DNA from: Pseudomonadota bacterium
GTDB taxonomy: Bacteria > Pseudomonadota > Alphaproteobacteria > Micropepsales > Micropepsaceae
Assembly (NCBI GenBank): GCA_021817355.1
Contig: JAKAVI010000450.1
Coordinates: forward strand, 1 to 13,776
Length of the DNA: 13,776 bases
Reading direction: 5' to 3'
Every line of letters begins with the position of its first letter. Within the stretch, counting starts at the first letter, position 1. The notes below the pieces were generated by a model, which saw only the letters and a program-made list of their open reading frames with translations, made no database searches and was not told where the DNA came from. The position numbers and the translations under genes were made by a program. Shown here piece by piece: positions 8,451 through 13,776 of this stretch.

Positions 8451-9230
8451 ATGTCCGGTACGGTGACTGAAAGGGAGGTAGTGGTGCGGATCAGAGACCT
8501 CCTCAACGCCTTTGGCAACAACGTGGTTCATGACCATCTCGATCTCGATCTTTATCGCGGTGAGATTCTGGGCGTGGTTGGTGGCTCAGGCACCGGCAAA
8601 TCCGTGCTCTTGCGCGCCATCGTCGGCCTGACCACGCCCAAAGGCGGAACCATCGAAGTCTTTGGCCAGGATATCGCCCATGCCTCCGTGCACGCGCGCC
8701 TTGCGACCCAGCTGCGCTGGGGCGTGCTGTTCCAGGACGGTGCCCTGTTCAGCGCGCAGACCGTGGCCCAGAACATTCAGGTCCCGCTTCGCCGCTATAC
8801 CAGCATGAGCCAGCAGCTGATGGACGAGATCGCCGCACTGAAGATCAACCTCGTGGGCCTGCCACCAGATTCAGCCGGAAAGTTTCCGGCCGAATTGTCT
8901 GGTGGCATGCGCAAGCGTGCCGGCCTTGCCCGGGCCCTGGCGCTGGACCCCGAGCTGCTCTTTCTCGATGAGCCCACCGCGGGACTTGACCCCATCTCCG
9001 CGACGCATTTTGACGCGTTGATCCGCGGTTTGCAGGAAAGCCTTGGACTGACGGTATTTCTGGTGACCCATGACATCGACACCTTACGCGCAACCTGCGA
9101 TCGCATCGCGGTGCTCCTCGACAAGGCGATCCGGAGCGGAACCATCGCGAGCCTGATCAAGGATCCGAACCCCTGGATCCAGGAATATTTTTCAGGGATG
9201 CGCGGGCGGGCCGCACTGGCAGAGAGCTGA
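8451..9230 (+). CDS. mlaF: MlaF-like ABC transporter ATP-binding protein
   Basis: This 259-residue ABC ATPase powers the neighbouring permease. The Walker A is GGSGTGKS (44-51), the Q-loop Gln is in LFQDGALF (about residue 95), the signature LSGGM is at 149-153 and is followed by RKRAGLARALAL, the Walker B is LLFLDEPTAGLD (169-180), and the switch His is in LVTHD (H207). LFQDGALFSAQTV and LSGGMRKRAGLARA are typical of the MlaF/Ttg2A group and not of importers for small solutes. ATG 8451 follows the permease stop by 3 nt. The C-terminal tail (PWIQEYFSG and beyond) matches the short extension of this group. It is cytoplasmic, on the inner face of the membrane. Confidence 0.94.
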   Translation: MSGTVTEREVVVRIRDLLNAFGNNVVHDHLDLDLYRGEILGVVGGSGTGKSVLLRAIVGLTTPKGGTIEVFGQDIAHASVHARLATQLRWGVLFQDGALFSAQTVAQNIQVPLRRYTSMSQQLMDEIAALKINLVGLPPDSAGKFPAELSGGMRKRAGLARALALDPELLFLDEPTAGLDPISATHFDALIRGLQESLGLTVFLVTHDIDTLRATCDRIAVLLDKAIRSGTIASLIKDPNPWIQEYFSGMRGRAALAES

Positions 9231-9232
9231 AG

Positions 9233-10102
9233 ATGGAAACAAAAGCCAATTACGTTGCCGTGGGCGTCTTCGTGCTGTCGGGCTTTTTGGGCCTGATCAT
9301 TGCGGCACTGTGGCTCGCCGGAACCCAGTACAGTCAGCGCGGCGCGCATTACGAAATCTTCTTTACCGGCTCCGTCACCGGGCTGGGCAATGGTACGCCC
9401 GTGCGCTACAACGGCATCGATGTTGGGCGCGTCACGGCGCTCAAATTCGATCCCCAAAATCCCAAGCAGGTGATCGCCTTTCTGGAGGTGGTCCCGACCT
9501 TGCGCCTGCATGCCGATTCGGTGGCAACCATCGCCACCATGGGTCTGACCGGAGGGTCCTATGTCGAGATCGAGGGCGGCACCAAAAACTCTCCGATCCT
9601 CACCGCCGGCCCTGAAAATGAATATCCGGTGATCCCCTCCAAGCCCTCTACTTTGCAGGAACTGGCCAACAGCGCTCCGGGCCTGATCGCCAAGCTCAAC
9701 CGCATCAGCGATGGTCTCGAAAAGGTGCTCGATCAAAAGAACCGTACGGCCCTGAGGCGGATCCTGCACAATACCGATGTGCTGTCTTCGGTACTTGCCA
9801 CCAGAAGCGGGTCGCTTGCTGCTACCATCGACAATGTGCAGAGCGCCTCAAGCCGTCTCAATCAAAACCTCAAGACACTGCAGGTAACGCTCAAAAATGC
9901 GGACAAGGCCGTCTTGGCCATCCGCCAGCTGTCGCAAAACGCCAACCATATGGTCGATGGCAATACCAGCCAGGAGCTTGATGAACTGCTCGCCCAGACC
10001 CGCAGCGCCATTGCCAATCTCAACCATTTGGCCCTCAGCTTGCAGGATGAGCCCTCGAGCCTGATCTTTGGCAATCGCCGCAAGGGATATTCACCGCGAT
10101 GA
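9233..10102 (+). CDS. mlaD: MCE-domain (MlaD-like) lipid-transport protein
   Basis: This 289-residue protein has a short N-terminal cytoplasmic stretch, a single membrane helix at about 9-29 and then an MCE domain (about 38-117) in the periplasm. The domain shows NGTPVRYNGIDVGRV (53-67) and TIATMGLTGGSYVEIEGG (99-116), both typical of MlaD/MCE proteins, which form hexameric rings that carry lipids. After it comes a helical tail rich in heptad-like spacing (about 150-270) and a conserved-looking end EPSSLIFGNRRKG. E. coli MlaD is shorter (about 183 residues), and the long tail is nearer to PqiB/YrbD-type variants of other groups. It starts 2 nt after the ATPase stop, and its last bases overlap the lipoprotein gene as ATGA. 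Confidence 0.92.
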   Translation: METKANYVAVGVFVLSGFLGLIIAALWLAGTQYSQRGAHYEIFFTGSVTGLGNGTPVRYNGIDVGRVTALKFDPQNPKQVIAFLEVVPTLRLHADSVATIATMGLTGGSYVEIEGGTKNSPILTAGPENEYPVIPSKPSTLQELANSAPGLIAKLNRISDGLEKVLDQKNRTALRRILHNTDVLSSVLATRSGSLAATIDNVQSASSRLNQNLKTLQVTLKNADKAVLAIRQLSQNANHMVDGNTSQELDELLAQTRSAIANLNHLALSLQDEPSSLIFGNRRKGYSPR

Positions 10103-10731
10103 CCAGAATCCTTCGCAATATGGCTTCCGCCTTTGCCCTTAGCCTGCTCTGCGGCTGCACCGCGCAAAGCTTCATCGATGCGCCAACGCCGCCGCAGATC
10201 TATCTGCTCAATCCCCGTTTGGGTCCCATCAATGGGTCCAAAGCGTCCTTCGCGCTCGCCGTTAGCACGCCCAGCGCGCCCTTCAGTCTGGCCTCGCGGC
10301 GGATCGCCATCCAGCGCTCGGCCAACACGCTCGATTACTATGCCCGAGCCGTGTGGCAGGATCGCACCCCGAGGCTCTTGCAGCGCCTTGTGGTGGAGGG
10401 CTTTGAAGACAGCGGCAAGATCACCGCTGTGGCACGCACGCAGAGCGGATTGCATGCAGACTATCTGTTGCAGCTCGACCTGCGCCGCTTCGAAGCCGAT
10501 TACCTGAACCCCAAAGGCGCGCCCCGCGCCGAGCTAAGCCTCTCCGCACGACTGATCCGTCTCAGTGACCGCAAAGTGGTGGCAACCACACGCATCCGTA
10601 CGCAGGCGCCAGCACAGCGCAACTCCATAAAGTCCGCGGTCACGGCCTTTGACCACGCCACGGCAAAGGCGATTAAGGCGCTGGTGGCGTGGACACTTGC
10701 GGCCCCTCTGCTCCCAACCCATCCACGCTGA
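10099..10731 (+). CDS. ABC-type transport auxiliary lipoprotein (PqiC/YmbA-like)
   Basis: This 210-residue protein has a lipoprotein signal peptide: a basic start, a hydrophobic core (8-17) and lipobox LCGC with Cys20 as the lipidated residue. The segment YYARAVWQDRTPRLLQRLVVEGFEDSG (80-106) fits the ABC_trans_aux family (Pfam PF03886), outer-membrane or periplasmic lipoproteins encoded with MCE transporters, such as PqiC in E. coli. Residue 21 is Thr, not Asp, so sorting to the outer membrane would be expected by the E. coli rule. Its ATG overlaps the MCE gene stop by 4 nt (ATGA), so it is the last gene of this operon and likely translationally coupled. A soluble MlaC-type carrier is not encoded here, and this protein may form the far end of the lipid path instead. 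Confidence 0.88.
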   Translation: MTRILRNMASAFALSLLCGCTAQSFIDAPTPPQIYLLNPRLGPINGSKASFALAVSTPSAPFSLASRRIAIQRSANTLDYYARAVWQDRTPRLLQRLVVEGFEDSGKITAVARTQSGLHADYLLQLDLRRFEADYLNPKGAPRAELSLSARLIRLSDRKVVATTRIRTQAPAQRNSIKSAVTAFDHATAKAIKALVAWTLAAPLLPTHPR

Positions 10732-10955
10732 GTACAGGATCCTGCAGGAGCCAAAGCCGTACCGTACCTTATCTGCGCTTCGGCCTTGGCGCGCCGTCCG
10801 ACGGGCACCTCCACATCACCGCGACTGCCGCGGCGTCAACCCGGCACGGCTTCTCGCCCTCCAGGTTTTAGAGACGCTTTGGCCGCCGCAGCCAGTTGAA
10901 CCGCCCCAGCACATGCCTAGACTGGGTCCAGAACCGCAGCTGGAGACCCGCACTC
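10732..10955. other. Intergenic region between the lipid-transport operon and the flavoprotein gene
   Basis: No gene is visible in these 224 bp. CCGCG (10819-10823) and CGCGG (10829-10833) could form a 5-bp hairpin with a 5-nt loop, but with no T-tract it is a poor terminator candidate. The 10-bp palindrome CAGGATCCTG lies 4 nt after the lipoprotein stop. A candidate promoter for the next gene lies near the right end. Confidence 0.4.
10896..10923 (+). promoter_or_regulatory. Candidate sigma-70-type promoter of the flavoprotein gene
   Basis: TTGAAC (10896-10901) and TAGACT (10918-10923) are separated by 16 bp and each matches the housekeeping consensus at four of six bases. Transcription would start near 10930, about 25 nt before the ATG at 10956. 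This would make the gene independent of the operon upstream. Confidence 0.4.
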
Positions 10956-11894
10956 ATGCGCAATCGCCTGACCGAACTTCTTGGCGTTGCCTACCCCATC
11001 GTTCAGGCGCCCATGGGCTGGATCGCACGGTCCAAGCTGGCCTCGGCAGTCTCCAATGCCGGTGGCATGGGCATCATCGAAACCTCCTCGGGTCAGCTTG
11101 ACGAGGTCCGGGAAGAAATCAGGAAGATGCGCGAACTCACCGACAAGCCGTTCGGCGTCAATATCGCCCAGGCCTTCGTGCGCGATCCCGACATCGTCTC
11201 CTTTGTCATTGATCAGGGGATAAGGTTCGTCACCACCTCGGCCGGAGATCCCAAACGCTATTGTTCAGCCCTGAAGGAAGCGGGCCTGACAGTGTTTCAT
11301 GTTGTACCCTCCCTCAAGGCGGCGCTGCGTGCGATCGAGGCCGGCGTCGACGGGCTGGTGGTCGAAGGCGGCGAAGGCGGTGGTTTCAAGAACCCGCGCG
11401 ATGTCGCGACCATGGTGCTGCTGCCACTGGTCTGCTCGAAGACCGACAAGCCGGTCATTGCCGCCGGCGGCATGGTCGACGGCCGCAGCATGGCCGCTGC
11501 CCTGGCACTGGGCGCCGATGGTATCCAGATGGGGACACGCATGGTCTCGGCCGCGGAATCTCCGGTACACGAAAACTGGAAAAAGGCCATCGTCGCGGCC
11601 GAAGAAACCGACACCGTGTTCCTCAACCGCTTTGGTCCGGGTCCGGCTCTGCGGGCGCTGCGCACCGCCCATACGAGCGAACTGGAAAAGGATCCTGCCG
11701 AGAACATCATGGGGGAATTCCGCAACGTCCTCGAGCTTTACTTCGGTGGCGACCTCGAAGCCTCCATACCGCTCACCGGACAGGTTGCCGGGCGCATCGA
11801 CACCATCAAGCCGGTGGCCGAGATCATCAGCGAAACCGTGCGCGAGTGCGAAGAGATCCTGGAGCGTCTTGGGCGCGCCTATAAACCGCACTGA
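10956..11894 (+). CDS. Nitronate monooxygenase-family flavoprotein (NAD(P)H-dependent flavin oxidoreductase)
   Basis: This 312-residue TIM-barrel protein belongs to the FMN-dependent NMO/2-nitropropane dioxygenase/FabK group. Visible marks are YPIVQAPMGWIA (13-24), GGMGIIETS (36-44), KPFGVNIAQAF (64-74), the segment VVEGGEGGGF (135-144), and the phosphate-binding strands PVIAAGGMVDG (166-176) and GADGIQMGTRM (186-196). In well-studied members the E-A-G-G-H motif supplies an active-site His. Here that position is Phe144. So the fold is clear, but oxidation of nitronates cannot be assumed, and an enoyl reductase, quinone reductase or other flavin role is possible. ATG 10956 has GGAG 10 nt upstream, and the frame extends to an ATG at 10896 without family likeness. 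It is convergent with glgX and has its own candidate promoter. Confidence 0.88.
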   Translation: MRNRLTELLGVAYPIVQAPMGWIARSKLASAVSNAGGMGIIETSSGQLDEVREEIRKMRELTDKPFGVNIAQAFVRDPDIVSFVIDQGIRFVTTSAGDPKRYCSALKEAGLTVFHVVPSLKAALRAIEAGVDGLVVEGGEGGGFKNPRDVATMVLLPLVCSKTDKPVIAAGGMVDGRSMAAALALGADGIQMGTRMVSAAESPVHENWKKAIVAAEETDTVFLNRFGPGPALRALRTAHTSELEKDPAENIMGEFRNVLELYFGGDLEASIPLTGQVAGRIDTIKPVAEIISETVRECEEILERLGRAYKPH

Positions 11895-11910
11895 GCCCAA
11901 CGCGCACATC

Positions 11911-11924
11911 AGGAGGATGCCGTG
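11911..11924 (+). promoter_or_regulatory. Orphan strong ribosome binding site and GTG start
   Basis: A perfect AGGAGG (11911-11916) stands 5 nt before a GTG (11922), 16 nt after the flavoprotein stop, which is typical operon spacing. The frame from the GTG runs 78 codons to 12158, but most of it is antisense to the end of glgX and looks like a shadow. It may be the remnant of a lost downstream gene or a very small peptide. Confidence 0.3.
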
Positions 11925-11982
11925 GCCAAAGGCCTGCATCTACTGCAAGCAAGGTGCACGCCACCGCCGCCGCGCTCCTGCC

Positions 11983-13776
11983 TCAGTCTTTGGCGCCAAG
12001 ATCAAGATGGGTGGCCAGAACGACAGCGGCTCCTGGTTCAACGGCAAATCCGTGCAGGATCCTGTCATGGTGCGAAAGTGTCTGCGCGCTATCAACCAGC
12101 ACCCGCCAGGCCAACGGATCTGGCAGCAGGAAGTCAAGCCTCGTATGTGACCCATTGAAGCAAAGCGCAATGAGATCTGCGCGGTTACCTCGCCGCCCCG
12201 CCAGCCGCATCGTCAGTGCCCGGCCTTCGGGATAATGCCAGTCACCCTCGCTGAGAGAGTAGCCCTTCTCGTCGAACCAGTCGATATTGCGAATGCCCGG
12301 TGCAATGAGATCGTTGCCATGCAGAAAGTGCGGCGAGCGCAGGACCGGATAGGCCCGGCGGATCTGACTCAGCCGGCTCACGAACTCCATCAGTGCCTGA
12401 CCACGCTCGCTCCCAGCCAGCGACCAGTCGAGCCAGGAGATCTCATTGTCCTGACAATAGGCATTGTCATTGCCAACCTGGGTGCGCCCGAACTCGTCAC
12501 CTGCCAGCAGCATCGGCGTTCCCAGCGATAGCAGGAGACTGACCAGAAGGGAGCGCTTGATCGTCTCGCGCCTTTCGATGATCCGCGCCTCATCACTGGG
12601 CCCTTCCTGGCCCCAATTTGCTGACAATGTGTCGCCATGTCCGCCGGGATTTTCGCCATTGGCCGCGTTGTGCCGCGCCTCATAGGACACCAGATCCTCC
12701 AGCGTCATCCCGTCATGGGCGGTGATGAAATTGACGCTCGCCCAGGGCCGGCGCGAGCCGTGACCGAAGACGTCGGCAGAGCCCGACAGCCGGCGGGCGA
12801 GTTCGGCGCGCTGGCCCCTGTCGCCGCGCCAGTAACGGCGCAGGGTGTCGCGATATTTGTCATTCCACTCCGCAAAGCCGGGCGGCATGTGACCCAGATG
12901 ATAACCGCCCTGTCCCAGATCCCAGGGCTCGGCAATCAGTTTCAGACGTGACAGCAGCGGATCCTGACGCAGCGCATCAAAGAAGCCGGCACCCGGATCA
13001 TAGCCGCTATCTTCGCGGCCCAGCGTCATGCCGAGGTCAAAGCGGAAGCCATCGACCTGAAAGCTGTTCGCCCAGTAGCGCAGACTGTCCATCACCATCT
13101 GGACCACGCGCGGATGAGACAGGTTGAGTGTGTTGCCGGTACCAGAATCGTTGACGTAAAAGCGCCGGTCATCGGGCAGGAGGCGATAATAGCTTCGATT
13201 ATCAAGCCCGCGCCAGCTCAGGGTCGGCCCGGTTTCATCGCCCTCACAGGTATGATTGTAGACGACATCAAGGATGACCTCGAGACCGGATTTGTGCAGG
13301 CGGTGGATCGTCCTGCGCATTTCATCGGCCATTTGGCTCGCCAGATAGCGCGGCTCGACCGCAAAGAAGCCGAGCGTGTTATAGCCCCAGTAATTCGACA
13401 GCCTGCGCTCCACAAGATGGCGATCCTGCAGGATGGCATGAACCGGCATGAGCTCGAGCGTTGTCACCCCCAGCCGGCGCAAATGCGCGATGACAGACGG
13501 ATGACACAGCGCGGCAAAGGTACCGCGTTCGCGTGCCGGAACCTCCTCAAGCAGCCGCGTCAGGCCACGCACATGTGCTTCGTAAATGACCGTGTCGGAC
13601 CAGGGAACATGGGGGCGGCAATCCTCGTCCTGGCAGGGCCTGTCTTCCACAACCCGGGCTTTCAGCATGGCAGGCGCACTGTCCCGCCGATCGAACGACA
13701 CGTCAGCACGCGCCGAGCGGATGCGGTGGCCAAAAAGTGCATCGGTCCAGCGAAAATGCCCCGCGAAGGGTTTGCA
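11983..13776 (-). CDS. glgX: Glycogen debranching enzyme GlgX (N-terminus beyond the window)
   Basis: This GH13 isoamylase-type enzyme cleaves alpha-1,6 branches of glycogen in the cytoplasm. The frame is open to the right edge, giving 597 visible residues. The first visible stretch (CKPFAGHFRWTDALFGHR) matches the end of the N-terminal CBM48-like region, so roughly 100-130 residues should lie outside. A GTG at 13699-13701 is internal. Catalytic motifs are all present: DVVYNHT (about 13266-13248), VDGFRFDLG with the nucleophile Asp (codon 13036-13038), LIAEPWD with the acid/base Glu (12928-12930) and FITAHDG with the stabilising Asp (12712-12714). The C-terminal domain is complete up to the TGA at 11983. 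Neighbouring glg or trehalose genes would be upstream, off the right edge. It is convergent with the flavoprotein gene. Confidence 0.95.
   Translation of the reverse strand, partial: CKPFAGHFRWTDALFGHRIRSARADVSFDRRDSAPAMLKARVVEDRPCQDEDCRPHVPWSDTVIYEAHVRGLTRLLEEVPARERGTFAALCHPSVIAHLRRLGVTTLELMPVHAILQDRHLVERRLSNYWGYNTLGFFAVEPRYLASQMADEMRRTIHRLHKSGLEVILDVVYNHTCEGDETGPTLSWRGLDNRSYYRLLPDDRRFYVNDSGTGNTLNLSHPRVVQMVMDSLRYWANSFQVDGFRFDLGMTLGREDSGYDPGAGFFDALRQDPLLSRLKLIAEPWDLGQGGYHLGHMPPGFAEWNDKYRDTLRRYWRGDRGQRAELARRLSGSADVFGHGSRRPWASVNFITAHDGMTLEDLVSYEARHNAANGENPGGHGDTLSANWGQEGPSDEARIIERRETIKRSLLVSLLLSLGTPMLLAGDEFGRTQVGNDNAYCQDNEISWLDWSLAGSERGQALMEFVSRLSQIRRAYPVLRSPHFLHGNDLIAPGIRNIDWFDEKGYSLSEGDWHYPEGRALTMRLAGRRGNRADLIALCFNGSHTRLDFLLPDPLAWRVLVDSAQTLSHHDRILHGFAVEPGAAVVLATHLDLGAKD

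Noticed and set aside
7722..8537. A 271-codon minus-strand frame rich in His and Asp opposite the permease gene
   Set aside because: The composition is what the reverse strand of a hydrophobic membrane protein gives. It has no start signal and no domain.
10735..10744. Palindrome CAGGATCCTG, found again at 12055-12064, as a possible protein-binding repeat
   Set aside because: The second copy is inside glgX and the flanks differ. Two copies of a 10-bp palindrome in GC-rich DNA may be chance.
13699..13701. GTG as the start of glgX
   Set aside because: The frame continues upstream to the window edge with residues typical of GlgX (FAGHFRWTDALFGHR), so the codon is an internal Val.

Overview
The window is GC-rich, densely packed chromosomal DNA. 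It most likely comes from an alphaproteobacterium (inferred from protein style and gene content; the order cannot be fixed). It carries metabolic and envelope genes and shows no insertion sequence, phage, CRISPR or RNA gene. Both ends cut through genes.

Left part (1-2076): the N-terminal 155 or so residues of a transketolase/AceE-like thiamine-diphosphate enzyme lie on the minus strand. It is divergent from a short Hsp70-family protein of the YegD type, which has the ATPase fold but no room for a substrate-binding domain. About 357 bp separate the two starts.

Histidine utilisation block (2158-7224): hutU, hutG and hutI form a tight minus-strand operon (transcribed hutI-hutG-hutU with 11 and 14 nt overlaps). 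hutF runs the other way, and its ATG shares a CCATGG palindrome with the best hutI start. Together they encode urocanate -> imidazolonepropionate -> formiminoglutamate -> N-formylglutamate + NH3 -> glutamate + formate, the five-step Pseudomonas-type route. The histidase that makes urocanate (HutH) and a HutC-type regulator are not in the window.

Lipid-transport block (7257-10731): four plus-strand genes with gaps or overlaps of at most 4 nt encode an MlaE permease with an N-terminal STAS-like domain, an MlaF ATPase, an MlaD-like MCE protein and an ABC-transport auxiliary lipoprotein. This looks like a complete MCE-type lipid transporter spanning inner membrane to periplasm. It starts only 32 nt after hutF.

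Right part (10956-13776): a nitronate-monooxygenase-family flavoprotein, whose usual active-site His is Phe, has its own candidate promoter. It is convergent with glgX, a glycogen debranching enzyme that runs off the right edge.

No unmistakably new system is present. The points most worth a second look are the head-to-head hutI/hutF start, the missing hutH, the STAS-MlaE plus PqiC-like lipoprotein set, the His-to-Phe change in the flavoprotein, and an orphan ribosome-binding site after it.
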